Below are positions 1 through 9,708 of a DNA stretch of 64,000 bases, piece after piece. The notes under the pieces are model-generated. The model searched no databases, was not told the DNA's origin, and saw nothing but the letters and a program-made list of their open reading frames with translations. The position numbers and the translations under genes were made by a program. Source of the DNA: Oligoflexus sp. (GTDB lineage Bacteria > Bdellovibrionota_B > Oligoflexia > Oligoflexales > Oligoflexaceae); NCBI GenBank assembly GCA_014378195.1, contig JACMOC010000048.1, positions 1 to 64,000 of the forward strand, in the 5' to 3' direction. How positions within the stretch are numbered: position 1 is the first letter of the stretch; the number at the start of each line of letters is the position of its first letter.

Positions 1-454
1 AGAACTATTTCCAATGCTTCTCTCGCACAGCAGTATCTAAGCCTGAAATTGTTGGGGTTCAATAGTCGGACCTTGCCTTTCGACCCATGAGATCGATCTT
101 GTTGCCATAAAATGGCCTTTGCTTAGCGACTATGGGAAAGCCCTAGATCGATTGAAGGCAGCCTACCGCGTAGGGCAAGATCAATACATATCTAGGATCC
201 ATGGCGAGTTATTTGCACTACTAATTTCCGCAGATGTTCAAGCCGGTAAATATTTGGCGAATGATCTTTTAATTGGAGACAATCAATTGAATTCGATCAA
301 AATCAGCGAAAAAATTAAGGTCAATCTTTATGAGGACGATAACTTTCAGAAGTTACTGATTGAATCGACCGAAAATTCGATAAATCTTAGCGACAAAACT
401 GATGGGGCATCGAGCATCATCGTTGGAAAATACAATAAGCGAATCACACAGTGA
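1..454 (+). pseudogene. C-terminal remnant of an unknown protein, broken by a probable frameshift
   Basis: Frame 1 is open from the window edge to a TGA at 88-90 and reads as plausible protein (…SLAQQYLSLKLLGFNSRTL…). A second frame, open from 47 to the TGA at 452-454, continues with EIDLVAIKWPLLSDYGKAL and about 110 more residues. Joining them needs one +1 shift at the CCA-TGA at 85-90. The only start candidate in the second frame is a TTG at 119 with no Shine-Dalgarno sequence, so an independent small gene is less likely. I do not recognise the family. The 5' part lies outside the window. Alternatives are a sequencing error or a programmed shift. Confidence 0.45.
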
Positions 455-576
455 TTTAAAATTCGAAGTGAAAATTGTCTTTAACGGGTGGGCTGCCTTG
501 AAATTATTTCGCTGGGATTCTTAAAGTAAGGCATAATGGTCAACGAAACAACCATTTTTAAGCGAGGTCGGCCCCT

Positions 577-3381
577 ATGTGGCTACGTCTTTGGCTTGCG
601 TCCTCTCTTTTGATTTGCGCTCTTAATGTTGAAGCGCAAATCGTGGGAGACCTTCAGGATGGGCAAATATTTTCTATCGAATCTCAAGGGAACGTCCCAG
701 GCTCAAAATGGTTGATTGCGAATAACGACGCCGGCGAGGTCCGTCTCGTTACGACGAACACAAGTGATCGCACGGCCTGGAAGCTCCATCCCCAGGGCGA
801 TCGACTTTATACTTTGGAAGCGATAGCGCCGTTCAAGGGGCCTCACTGGTTATCGGTTAATGATCAAAAGCAGATCATCTTAGATAACTCCGATTTCTTA
901 CCAGCTACCCGATGGCTCATCACACCCGATGGAGCCGGGGGCTTCACACTTAAAAACTCGACTCTCAATACCGGTAACATTTATCTCGATAGCTACACGA
1001 CAACTGGAGGCGTAGGACTTGCAGCCTCGACTGCAGAGGGTTTTAGCGGGACCCACTGGAAGTTCTATAAGCCCACAACACTCACCGGTGCATTTCAAGA
1101 AGGTCAGGTCATAAGTCTAGAGAATGTCAGCAGCTTGACTGGCAATCGTTTCATCGATGGATCTCCGGCGAATGGTAACGCATTCCTTTCTCAAACCAAC
1201 GCTGGAGCTGGGGCCAAGTGGAAATTGCATGCTTATGGCGATAACTTCTACACTTTAGAATCGATGACAGCGGATCCCGGACTACGCTTCCTGGGAGTCA
1301 ACTCTGCTGGCTTGATTAAGTTACAAGACACTGATGCAAGTGAAACAGCGCGATGGTCGATCGTGGTTGATTCCGCGGGGGGATACGTTGTTAAGAATGC
1401 GGGTATTACAGGGACTGTAAATTGCCTGAGCGGTATACCTGAGACTTCAGCGCTTGCTCTGGCCCCTCTTAATACGAGCACCACTTCGTCGACTCACTGG
1501 AGGATTTCCCTTGGGTCTGTAGCGAATGCTCTCATCACTCATGGCGATGTGATTTCGCTTCGAAGTTTAGGCAATATCGAAGGTCTCCGGTACATGAGTG
1601 GAGCCACGACCAACGGGGCGGTGACACTCGCTTTTACCTATGATTCGGTACTGAGCGAAACGTTCTGGCGAATTCATGACAATCAAGACAGTAGCTTTTC
1701 TCTCGAAGGCTTAGGAACAACACCCGGTCCGCGTTGGCTAAGAGTCGCAAACAATGCTGTGAATATGGGATCAACTACCGATCGAGGCGAAGCTACGCGA
1801 TGGCAGTTCTTTCGTGATGTCAACGGCAACGCCATCATTAGAAATATCTCTATCGGAGGAACAAATGTCTGGCTTGACGGTTATACGACGACCGGTGCTG
1901 TCGGCCTCGCTCCCGCAACGACTGCAGCTTATTCGGGCACCCATTGGCAAGTCATAAAACATCGATCCCTCAACGCTGCAGTGGCTGGGCGATGGTCCTC
2001 GGTCGATGCTGTTCCTCAGCCACCGATCCATTCGCATGTTCTAGCTGATGGTCGCGTTTTAGCATGGTCACGATTTTCTCAAGCGAATGACGCATCCACT
2101 GCCGATGGCGTCCCTATCGGAGGAGCTACGACCTTCATCTACGATCCGAAAAATGGATCCATCACAACGGCTCCGAACGCTGCAAACGACCCGTTCTGTA
2201 GTAGCCATACTCTCCTGCCTAACGGCACTCTCTTTGTTAATGGAGGGCACATCGACAACTATGTGGGCAAACGCTCGACCCAAATCTTCACCCCTGCGAC
2301 CAATACCTGGTCGACCAACCCGGCTTGGGATATGGCGCGCGGCCGTTGGTACCCCTCGAGTACGATGCTTCCCAATGGCGAGATCCTTACTCTGACCGGA
2401 GCTGATGCTGGCCCAGGACAAAACGCTCGTACTCCCGAAGTCTGGTCGCCCATAACTCAAAACTGGAGAAGTCTGACGAATCTCACAGATAGTTGTTTGA
2501 ACAATGGAACTGGCGCTTGCCAACCACTCTATCCGTGGCTCCATCTTGCCTCCAATGGCCGCGTTTTCCTCTCAGGACCAGGTGAACAAACCGGATACAT
2601 AGACTCGGCCGCCAATGGCGCTTACACACCATTGGCAGCAACCACTAAAGGGTTTCGTGGCGAGTTTGAGGGAAGCTCAATTCTTTATGCGCCCGATAAA
2701 GTTATGAACCTCGGTGGTCTACCAATCACAAACCACGCCGAAGTTATCGACCTCACGGCTCCAACACCAACATGGCGAGTAGTTCCCGGTATGCTCTCGC
2801 CACGTCATCGTTTTGCAACCGTTCTTCTAGCCGACGGCACGGTGTTCGCTGTGGGCGGCGTGGCAACCAATGGCGGTAATGATGCCGACTCATCATTCGC
2901 CTCGGAGATCTGGAATCCGACGACGGAATTATGGGGGGAAGCCGATCATATACGCATTCCAAGACTCTACCACTCAACCGCAGTCCTCTTGCAGGACGGC
3001 CGTGTGCTCGCAGGTGGAGGCGGGATTGGAGGCTACTATACCAAGCATTCGAATATCCAGATTTACTGGCCGCCCTACCTATACAAAGGAAATCGACCTA
3101 AAATTATTTCAGCGCCAAGCACAGCGATTTATAACACAAGCTTCGCAATTTCAACTGCCGACGCTGAACGTATTACCAGGGTAAACCTCATCCGTAATCC
3201 ATCTCAAACACACGGCGTAAATAGTGGTCACCACATTGTGACTCCCACGTTCACTGTCATGCGAGGACGCATAACGTTGCAGATCCCTGGTCGAAATCAA
3301 ATGCCTCCCGGAGTTTACATGGTATTTATTGTCGATAATCGCGGAGTGCCCTCGATCTCCAAGACTTTAACTATCCAATAA
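577..3381 (+). CDS. Secreted copper radical oxidase (galactose/glyoxal oxidase-like, AA5) with three N-terminal trefoil-like modules
   Basis: Residues 1-20 form a signal peptide. Residues about 22-465 hold three tandem modules of about 140 residues. Each contains three sub-repeats of the pattern G-x-xx-S-L-E-S…W-L…V-x-L…W, which suggests beta-trefoils (fascin- or ricin-like). The C-terminal half is a kelch propeller followed by a DUF1929-like domain. The galactose oxidase metal/radical residues can be placed: C541 (DPFCSSH) and Y592 (ARGRWYPSS) for the Cys-Tyr cofactor, Y798-H799 (RLYHS) and H879 (QTHGVN). The family oxidises primary alcohols or aldehydes to give H2O2 with one copper. The ATG is preceded by GAGG at about 9 bases. 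The gene stands alone, and a strong terminator follows. The substrate is unknown. The modules probably bind carbohydrate or another surface, which is an inference from fold pattern only. Confidence 0.85.
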   Translation: MWLRLWLASSLLICALNVEAQIVGDLQDGQIFSIESQGNVPGSKWLIANNDAGEVRLVTTNTSDRTAWKLHPQGDRLYTLEAIAPFKGPHWLSVNDQKQIILDNSDFLPATRWLITPDGAGGFTLKNSTLNTGNIYLDSYTTTGGVGLAASTAEGFSGTHWKFYKPTTLTGAFQEGQVISLENVSSLTGNRFIDGSPANGNAFLSQTNAGAGAKWKLHAYGDNFYTLESMTADPGLRFLGVNSAGLIKLQDTDASETARWSIVVDSAGGYVVKNAGITGTVNCLSGIPETSALALAPLNTSTTSSTHWRISLGSVANALITHGDVISLRSLGNIEGLRYMSGATTNGAVTLAFTYDSVLSETFWRIHDNQDSSFSLEGLGTTPGPRWLRVANNAVNMGSTTDRGEATRWQFFRDVNGNAIIRNISIGGTNVWLDGYTTTGAVGLAPATTAAYSGTHWQVIKHRSLNAAVAGRWSSVDAVPQPPIHSHVLADGRVLAWSRFSQANDASTADGVPIGGATTFIYDPKNGSITTAPNAANDPFCSSHTLLPNGTLFVNGGHIDNYVGKRSTQIFTPATNTWSTNPAWDMARGRWYPSSTMLPNGEILTLTGADAGPGQNARTPEVWSPITQNWRSLTNLTDSCLNNGTGACQPLYPWLHLASNGRVFLSGPGEQTGYIDSAANGAYTPLAATTKGFRGEFEGSSILYAPDKVMNLGGLPITNHAEVIDLTAPTPTWRVVPGMLSPRHRFATVLLADGTVFAVGGVATNGGNDADSSFASEIWNPTTELWGEADHIRIPRLYHSTAVLLQDGRVLAGGGGIGGYYTKHSNIQIYWPPYLYKGNRPKIISAPSTAIYNTSFAISTADAERITRVNLIRNPSQTHGVNSGHHIVTPTFTVMRGRITLQIPGRNQMPPGVYMVFIVDNRGVPSISKTLTIQ

Positions 3382-3384
3382 TAG

Positions 3385-3412
3385 AAAAAGCCCTTCGGAT
3401 GAAGGGCTTTTT
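3385..3412. terminator. Bidirectional Rho-independent terminator
   Basis: A perfect 12-bp inverted repeat (AAAAAGCCCTTC, loop GGAT, GAAGGGCTTTTT) lies between convergent genes. The T-run on each strand serves both the oxidase and the lipoprotein gene. Confidence 0.9.
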
Positions 3413-3425
3413 GTCGTTTTTAGTT

Positions 3426-3983
3426 CTATTGAAGCGACTTTTCGATGGACTGGAGCGATGAGAAAGCTAAATTGGGTTGCCTCTCATCGGAAGGTCCACA
3501 TATGCATTCCTCCGACATGGCATAAGACTTTGCCGAAACTTCCCCCTGGGTCGATTCCAGCACCAGCATATGGACTTCGTTTGAACACACCTTACAGGCT
3601 TTGTAAGTCCTACTTTTCTCGGTCAAGGCTCGCGTAATAACTCGCTTTTGCTCAGTGCTGAGATTTTCGACTGCACCGCTTTCCCACTGATTATTTTGCA
3701 GTTCATCTCGACTAAAAGTTGAAGCAGCTAGATCCACTCTATACTGGTAAGACTTTCCTTTAATTCCAATGTAGAGCGACCGCAATGCAAATTTCTGAAG
3801 TTTTGACGTTTCCCTGAGCGCGATTGTCTGAGGTAAAGGTGTCGCCTCGAGATTTACGAGACCTAGCGTTGTTTGAGTTGCGCCGCTTGCTTCGGCCTTA
3901 ACAGCTTCTTCCCGCGTTTTAGTAGACTGCAAGGGTTTACAAGCGATTAAAGCTAAAATCGCAAGACAAGCATATTTTCTCAT
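3426..3983 (-). CDS. Small lipoprotein of unknown function
   Basis: The protein has 185 residues with a lipoprotein signal, LIAC, lipidated at C15. The ATG at 3983 is chosen over the one six bases upstream because AGGAA abuts the upstream ATG but lies six bases from this one. The mature part is charged and carries a cysteine-rich stretch near the C-terminus (CKVCSNE, then EECICGP), which could bind a metal or form disulfides. I recognise no family. The next gene upstream on the same strand is the SCO1-like gene 31 bases away, so co-transcription is likely and a link to copper or redox handling is possible but unproven. Confidence 0.7.
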   Translation of the reverse strand: MRKYACLAILALIACKPLQSTKTREEAVKAEASGATQTTLGLVNLEATPLPQTIALRETSKLQKFALRSLYIGIKGKSYQYRVDLAASTFSRDELQNNQWESGAVENLSTEQKRVITRALTEKSRTYKACKVCSNEVHMLVLESTQGEVSAKSYAMSEECICGPSDERQPNLAFSSLQSIEKSLQ

Positions 3984-4014
3984 TGTCATTTCCTATTCGA
4001 CTATGGCGTCAGCT

Positions 4015-4527
4015 TCAATTATCGATGAGCTCCAGTATTTTGTCTATCGACATAAATCCATAATAGGATCGCCATTTTCCAGATGAATCCTTCACGAACA
4101 GAAAAGGAGTGTGCGTATCGCGATCAAACAGTCCCCCTCCCGCTATCGATTCAGTGACTTCATTGAGGGCAGTTCTTGAACCCGTCACGATCGTAACTCG
4201 ATCGCTCAAACCCTCTTTTGCAGCCCAATCTTTGAGATCTGAAGGCGAATCGTGTTCGGGGTCCATGCTGATTGCAATGAGAGCCACTTCCTTACCGCTT
4301 CGGAGTTGAAGCGCAGCCTCTAGTAATCGATACTGCTTAGCCATAACCGGGCAGACTTTCGTGCAACTCGTATAAATGTAGATTACGAGGGCTTGGCGCG
4401 AGCCGACGATGTCCTTAAAAAAATTACGGGTCTGAGAGTTTTGATCGATGACCAGCGGAAAGGCGTGAAGTCGTGTCGTAAATAGTGCACAAAGAATGAC
4501 AAGCCCCAGGAGGACTTTTTTTGCCAC
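4015..4527 (-). CDS. SCO1/SenC family copper chaperone / thioredoxin-like protein
   Basis: A 170-residue exported thioredoxin-fold protein. The start is a GTG at 4527 with AGGAG seven bases upstream; it gives a clean signal peptide ending near HAFPL, whereas longer readings run into the upstream gene. The SCO copper ligands are present: C55 and C59 in TSCTKVCP, and H139 in RDTHTPF. SCO proteins deliver copper to the CuA site of cytochrome c oxidase or act as periplasmic redox proteins. The gene lies 26 bases after the GDSL lipoprotein gene and is probably in its transcript. No oxidase genes are in the window, so the copper client is unknown. Confidence 0.85.
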   Translation of the reverse strand: MAKKVLLGLVILCALFTTRLHAFPLVIDQNSQTRNFFKDIVGSRQALVIYIYTSCTKVCPVMAKQYRLLEAALQLRSGKEVALIAISMDPEHDSPSDLKDWAAKEGLSDRVTIVTGSRTALNEVTESIAGGGLFDRDTHTPFLFVKDSSGKWRSYYGFMSIDKILELIDN

Positions 4528-4553
4528 AAGCGTCTCCTGTTTTAAGATAAGAA

Positions 4554-6122
4554 TTATTTTGGACCGCGCATTTCCAAGTTGGCTGGGGATGGTTCGAACT
4601 GAATTTCGGTGAACACCAATAGGCCTCGGGTCATCCCCATTTTCCAAACGCGATTATTAAGGTTTTGCGTGTTGTGCCAAACCATATCGATCCAGCCGTC
4701 GGCGTCGAAATCACCAACTCCCCCGAAGACCCATTCGGGCCCGGAGATTGGCAAAGCCTGCTCGCCGATGCGCTGACTTCCGCCTTCATTCAAAAACCAG
4801 ACGAGGTTCGTACCGTCGGTATTATGCCACATTTCATCCGGAAATCCGTCATGATTGAAATCCGCTACACCGACAAGCTTCCAGTTTGCGGCCGTCGCAT
4901 TCTGCAAAGGCATCATGCGAAGAAATATACCGCCCGGCCCCATGACCCATGTAAGGGCGCTTCCTGAAGACCAGTTTTGCCACTGCAAATCAGGATATCC
5001 GTCACCATTCATATCTGCCGATCCAACGATGTGCCACCCGAGATCACCGATCGGTGGAAGTGCTACCGTGCTAAGGGTCTGACTCGAATCCTTGCTCATG
5101 AGCCAGATCAGGTTGCGACCGTCTTCATAGTTTCTCAAAATAAGATCGCTGTTTCCGTCTCCGTTCATATCGACTGTTGCGTCGATAGCCCATCCGCGCT
5201 CGGTATTGGGAAGAGCTCGATTAGCGGTATGAACCGCGCCGTTCATTTCCCAAATAAGGTTTTGATTGGTCTCCGTATTGTGCCAGTAAACGTCAGCTTT
5301 CCCATCATTTGATCCGTCTCCGCGTGGCGCGAGGAAAGGTGTGAGAGCATTCAACCAGACATTCGCAAGTTTCGCATAGCCTAGTGTGTTGGGATGCAAG
5401 GTGTCGGACATATCATCCCGGGTCAATCCAGATAGGGCATTCATATCAACAAAACTTAAACGTTTGTTTTCGGCGATGCGTGTCAATGTCCATTTCTTCA
5501 GGCTCGCATTAAACGTATTGATATTAGCATTATTCCGGCATCCCGTTTGATCGGGGACCAATGGTGTGACGTTGGCGACGATTACGCGTTTCACGGAAGC
5601 GTTCGCAAGCGCGAGAGCAATGATTTTATTAAGGGCGGTCTCACTCGTACTCCAAGGCAAACAGCGTCCAACATCATTGGAGCCAATCATGAGCAGAATA
5701 TAGTTAGGGTTCGATGCCTGGAGCCAAGCGGCCATGTTAGCTGCCAAGTCTTCGCTCGTCCAACCAGGATGCCCCTCTTGATTCGCATCTGAGCCTGGCG
5801 GGTCACCCGGGAAAACATCGTTGATCAGAGAGCCGACGAAATCGATCTGGCCCGGAAAAATGCTCGCAAGGGATTTCCAAAGTGGGGCACGATAGCCACC
5901 ATAGTTCACGACTTGTCCCGCTAAGCCTTCAACTCCCGAAGTTATCGAATCACCAAGAGGCATGATTTTGATCGTCAGGCCTCCTACCAAAGCTAGTCCC
6001 TGCGGCGGGCTGGAAGTCTCGGTGCTTACCGTAGTCGACAGATTTTTCTTGGCTGGTTTGCAGGCGTGCAGCATGAGCGACACGATAAGCAACGCAGGAA
6101 TAGCACGAAGTATCCGATTCAT
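4554..6122 (-). CDS. Secreted SGNH/GDSL hydrolase lipoprotein with FG-GAP (VCBS) repeats
   Basis: Residues 1-21 are a lipoprotein signal (LHAC, lipidated C21). Residues about 50-265 form an SGNH esterase: block I PLGDSITSG (S59), block III MIGSND (N149), block V DTLHPN (D240, H243). Residues about 270-515 contain five FG-GAP repeats with calcium-type DxNxDGxxD loops (DMNGDGNSD, DMNGDGYPD, DFNHDGFPD, DFDADGWID) and the conserved W-x-N-T pattern, giving a beta-propeller. The likely role is an extracellular esterase, for example deacetylation of polysaccharide or lipid hydrolysis, held at the outer membrane. Substrate cannot be told. The Shine-Dalgarno is weak. Confidence 0.85.
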   Translation of the reverse strand: MNRILRAIPALLIVSLMLHACKPAKKNLSTTVSTETSSPPQGLALVGGLTIKIMPLGDSITSGVEGLAGQVVNYGGYRAPLWKSLASIFPGQIDFVGSLINDVFPGDPPGSDANQEGHPGWTSEDLAANMAAWLQASNPNYILLMIGSNDVGRCLPWSTSETALNKIIALALANASVKRVIVANVTPLVPDQTGCRNNANINTFNASLKKWTLTRIAENKRLSFVDMNALSGLTRDDMSDTLHPNTLGYAKLANVWLNALTPFLAPRGDGSNDGKADVYWHNTETNQNLIWEMNGAVHTANRALPNTERGWAIDATVDMNGDGNSDLILRNYEDGRNLIWLMSKDSSQTLSTVALPPIGDLGWHIVGSADMNGDGYPDLQWQNWSSGSALTWVMGPGGIFLRMMPLQNATAANWKLVGVADFNHDGFPDEMWHNTDGTNLVWFLNEGGSQRIGEQALPISGPEWVFGGVGDFDADGWIDMVWHNTQNLNNRVWKMGMTRGLLVFTEIQFEPSPANLEMRGPK

Positions 6123-6646
6123 GGGGACTCACGATATAGGGTGTTCTATGAATTATACGAAAATGCTGTGTAACAATCAATCAGAGCTGAGAGTTTTCGA
6201 TCACTTAGAGAAAATCTCCCACCCCGCTACCGTCTACTGTTAAAAAATGGTGTCTATTCGAGTCCTTGAACTTGCGTAGGTATGTTATGGGCTACTAATA
6301 ATTATCCCAATGGTGTGACGGTGAGATTAACCTCGAAGCTGACACACCTTTCCTAAAGCAGGTAAGCCTTCGGGTTATCTGTAGAAAGGGCGTTTCTTTA
6401 GTGCCCTAGTTGTCGAGAAGAGTCGGCTGAGCTTAAGCGGTAGAGTTGTTCGGGGGTTTGTTCCGGATTCAGATATTGACAGCATGGGACCATTGAAAGA
6501 ATGTTCCGATCTACTTTGGCCTTAATTTTAGCAATGCAGAGTGCGTAAGCGGCCTGCTAAAAATGGTAGTGTGGAATAGCATTTCAATGGGCCGAAAATT
6601 GCGTGTAAGCATATGAAACTAATCTTATGTTTTGGGAACAAGGATT
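6123..6646. other. Non-coding stretch with clustered hairpins
   Basis: There is no credible gene in 524 bases between two minus-strand genes. Positions 6312-6405 hold three successive imperfect hairpins: GGTGTG/CACACC, CAGGTAAGCC/GGGTTATCTG around a TTC turn, and GGGC/GCCC. On the minus strand this is the 5' leader region of the GDSL gene. I could not match it to a known riboswitch. Confidence 0.35.
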
Positions 6647-7996
6647 TTACTTGGCTACTTCGAGAACGTCGAAACCAAAGCTCAGCTTATCGGCTGCATA
6701 GTCCGCGAGCCATATCGCGGCCGCATCGTCAGGTGAAGTGATGAAGCTTTTGGTAGCATCCGTCCCGCCCGCCACGGCATCGATCTGCTTATAGCTACTT
6801 TGGTTTGCGTTGTAGGCACCATTGAGAAGTGGATAGATGCCTTTGATGTGCAAGGGAACAGGTGAGGAAATCTTGAGATGCTTCACGCCAATGGATTTTT
6901 TTCCTACGTCCGTAGAGTTCTGCCATACGGTTGCTATCAAACTCGCCCCGGTAACACCTGGGATTGTGAGTGGGACTGAGACATCGTAGTAAGGGGTTGA
7001 GAACAATTCTCCGTTAAAGTCTGAACGAGTCGTTATCACGACTTGATTGATAGAGGTGCCGCCCTGGCTAAAGAGGATTTTGATGCTTTGAGCGCCTGCT
7101 GCAGCTACGAATGAGTAGGGGCCTTCCACCTTATTGACTGTTTTCATGACCTGAAACCATTTCCATTCGGAGCCAGTGACCGGGAGCAAAAAAGGAACTG
7201 TGTCTTTGCCGTTCGCTTGTACGAAGAATTGTTTGCTCGCACTGGTCGGAGTCTTGACCCTTGCCCACACAAAGTAGGTTCCGGCCGATTTTGCATTGAG
7301 CGTGAACGTGATCGCCTGTGCATTGTTTGCTTTGGCTAGGGCAACCGTAGCGATTGGCGATGTCGCATAGGTTTTGATAGGACCATCGATATCATTGCTG
7401 TCTTTGGTGAAAGGTGCAGCAAGCATCGCCTTGTCGATTCCAGCGGCGGAGTAATCATCAGGGATGGGAAGGGATGTGGGTATGCCTGTGGTGGCCATCG
7501 CGACTTCGCTAGAGAGGTTCGCATAGGTCGATACGGTTGGCGTGAAGCCGCCCTTTGCGAGATCGGCAAGCCAAAGACTCATTTTATCGGTCATAGTTGT
7601 GACACATGTCTTCGCGGTTGCATCCCAGCAGTTGTGCCCCTGCTTCATTTTTACGACCGGCAGACTTTTGTCAACGCCATCAAACTTAGTGAGGTCGACG
7701 CGAGCAAGAAACGCGGAGTGGGCCGCAGCGATATCTGAGCTGGCAAATGTAGTTTGATGGCAGCTTGTACAATACGGAATGAGAATTGGTTGATAGATGT
7801 TGGTCTTGAAGGATGCTAGGGAAATAGCCATTGGAACCGCTTTTGAATTTGCGTCTGTCTCACCTAAAGGTTCTGCACTCGCAACATTTCCCAAAGTTTT
7901 GTTGGGTCCTAGAATTTTTAATTTAGCATAAGATCCACAGCCTTGGAGGCTGAAAATGAGCGTGCTTGCTAACGCAGTCCTTAAATAGATCGTCAT
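6647..7996 (-). CDS. Lipoprotein with a c-type haem motif and a carbohydrate-binding-like middle domain
   Basis: A 449-residue protein. The ATG at 7996 (AAGGGTG upstream) is preferred because it yields a compact lipoprotein signal with LQGC (C20). One CxxCH haem-binding motif is present, YCTSCHQ at C76-H80, followed by a region with two more cysteines (HNCWDATAKTC). Residues about 210-330 resemble a galactose-binding/CBM6-like sandwich (…YFVWARVKTPT… WFQVMKTV). The last 90 residues resemble a cytochrome-associated module with no clear family. It is the last gene of a four-gene minus-strand set of exported proteins. An electron-transfer or substrate-binding role on the outer membrane is an inference. 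Confidence 0.7.
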   Translation of the reverse strand: MTIYLRTALASTLIFSLQGCGSYAKLKILGPNKTLGNVASAEPLGETDANSKAVPMAISLASFKTNIYQPILIPYCTSCHQTTFASSDIAAAHSAFLARVDLTKFDGVDKSLPVVKMKQGHNCWDATAKTCVTTMTDKMSLWLADLAKGGFTPTVSTYANLSSEVAMATTGIPTSLPIPDDYSAAGIDKAMLAAPFTKDSNDIDGPIKTYATSPIATVALAKANNAQAITFTLNAKSAGTYFVWARVKTPTSASKQFFVQANGKDTVPFLLPVTGSEWKWFQVMKTVNKVEGPYSFVAAAGAQSIKILFSQGGTSINQVVITTRSDFNGELFSTPYYDVSVPLTIPGVTGASLIATVWQNSTDVGKKSIGVKHLKISSPVPLHIKGIYPLLNGAYNANQSSYKQIDAVAGGTDATKSFITSPDDAAAIWLADYAADKLSFGFDVLEVAK

Positions 7997-8050
7997 CCCG
8001 TAGCACCCTTTGTCGAAGTACACCCGTGTAAAATTCCTGGCTAGTATCAA

Positions 8051-9646
8051 TCAAACCTTTGGTTCGAAGGCAAGGTAGGTGGACTCTGCACCCTTGAAAG
8101 GGTTGGCGGTGCCCGAGGCCGATAGGGTCGACTCGAATTGAGCCATGCGTCCTGAAAAGGCCGCGTAGTTGTAGGCAATACAAAGGGCCTGTGCGGCAGC
8201 CGTTTTTGCCGTTAGGGACGCCACGGTGCTATCGACGGCTCCGGCATCATTGTAAGCGCCGATCTGCAGCGATTTGGTGTTCGGACGTTCGGTTGAACCG
8301 ATCGCGATCATCATCACCATTCCGTGGGTACCGTTATCTGAGGTAAAGTCAAAGCGATCCGCCGCTCCCCCAGCACCTTGGGATGAGACTGAACCGTCTG
8401 AGGTAAGGGCGACAAAGAGCGGCGCGGCTTTGCGATGCGCGATCTCAAGCGCGATGCCAACTGTCTGACCGCAGATGAAGTCTTTTGCATCTTGAGCGAC
8501 TCGGCCTTTACCATGATAGTCACAGCCGTCGACCTCAATTGTCGCACAGGAGGCATTACCATCGACCAGAAGTTTGCCCATGATAAGGCCTTTCTGAGAT
8601 GGGGTATTGGGTTTATTGAGCGATGCGAAGGTCAAAGCATTGAAATTGGTCCCTGAGACGATTTTATCGGTTGACGGAGTTAGAGCGGCCGCCGATAGGT
8701 TCACGAGGTCCTTGGCCCCGAGATAGCCGCATTCGACCAGGTCTTTGACGTCTTGAGGAATATCTTTGTTTTGCAATACAGCGAGTTTGGATGCACTCAG
8801 TTGATGAGCGAGCTCTGCCGTGATGTTCGAAGCATCGGTCTTTTTATTAAAACGAGTCGCAATGAGTCCGGGATTCACGAGGTTGGTCAGGCTCGCTTCG
8901 TCTTTGATGAAAGCCTTGGCAAGGCCGGGGTCTTGAGCGACGTTGAGAGGCATCGTTTTACCGAGGGTATTAGGCTGCGATCCGCTGCCAACCAGTTGGA
9001 CGAGACTACCCTGGAGGCCGTTGACCTTGGCAACGAGTTGAGTTGGATTCAGGGGATTGTTGGCGCTATCGTCGGCCGAAGTTCCTGCCATTCCCACGGC
9101 GACCGTTTTCGCCATCGCTTCGGCACTCATCACGCTTTTCATTCCAGCAAGAAATGCACTCGCGGGATGGAACTGGCCTTTGATGGCAGCATCGAGAGCG
9201 ACCTTCCCTGGGATCTGGCTGGAGCCGAGACCCAAGGCCGCATAACCGCCCGAAGCGAGCGGAGCAAAGTCCGCGCCGAAGCCTTGTTTGCCAATCATGA
9301 AATTACCCGACATCGCGAGACCACCGGAAAGTTCGAGATGGAGATAACCCGGGGTCTTGATTGCCCCCGTAGACTCCCCACTCTTGCTACACACCGGTGC
9401 AGCAAAGGCTTTTTGCGCGGTCAATGTAAAGATACTGGGAATCATTGCGTAGGCGAGGCCACTCATTAGCCCGGCTCCAAGGAGCTCCCTACGCGTACGA
9501 GGCTTTGGATGATCGGCATGCAGTGAAGGTTGTGCGGCTGCAAGGTTAATCGCTACCTGATCGTCCGCAGCTTTAGACGCGGCATCCGCTTTTGCCTTAT
9601 CTGAAATTTTAGCTAGAATTTCTTCTCTGCGGCTGATGTATTTCAT
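8051..9646 (-). CDS. Tat-exported DUF1501-like protein
   Basis: A 531-residue protein with a long N-region and a twin-arginine-like signal (TRRELLGAG at about 51-59, then a hydrophobic stretch ending near KAFA). The body has the layout of DUF1501 proteins (alkaline-phosphatase/sulfatase superfamily), including a GCDYHG segment resembling the family's GWDTH motif and an internal FLAGM…TVAVGMAG region; similarity is weak, so the family call is tentative. The C-terminus has alanine-rich helices. The ATG has GGGAA nine bases upstream. In planctomycetes and related bacteria, DUF1501 or DUF1552 proteins pair with CxxCH-bearing DUF1592/1553 proteins, which fits the neighbours here. Confidence 0.6.
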   Translation of the reverse strand: MKYISRREEILAKISDKAKADAASKAADDQVAINLAAAQPSLHADHPKPRTRRELLGAGLMSGLAYAMIPSIFTLTAQKAFAAPVCSKSGESTGAIKTPGYLHLELSGGLAMSGNFMIGKQGFGADFAPLASGGYAALGLGSSQIPGKVALDAAIKGQFHPASAFLAGMKSVMSAEAMAKTVAVGMAGTSADDSANNPLNPTQLVAKVNGLQGSLVQLVGSGSQPNTLGKTMPLNVAQDPGLAKAFIKDEASLTNLVNPGLIATRFNKKTDASNITAELAHQLSASKLAVLQNKDIPQDVKDLVECGYLGAKDLVNLSAAALTPSTDKIVSGTNFNALTFASLNKPNTPSQKGLIMGKLLVDGNASCATIEVDGCDYHGKGRVAQDAKDFICGQTVGIALEIAHRKAAPLFVALTSDGSVSSQGAGGAADRFDFTSDNGTHGMVMMIAIGSTERPNTKSLQIGAYNDAGAVDSTVASLTAKTAAAQALCIAYNYAAFSGRMAQFESTLSASGTANPFKGAESTYLAFEPKV

Positions 9647-9708
9647 ACTGATTCCCAGTTTAAATGTTTATTGAAATTAATGTTTGCTCGAACTGTCACG
9701 TCACATTT

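Noticed and set aside
8753..9469. Plus-strand frame of 238 codons
   Set aside because: It lies wholly antisense to the DUF1501-like gene, which has the signal peptide, ribosome site and protein-like composition.
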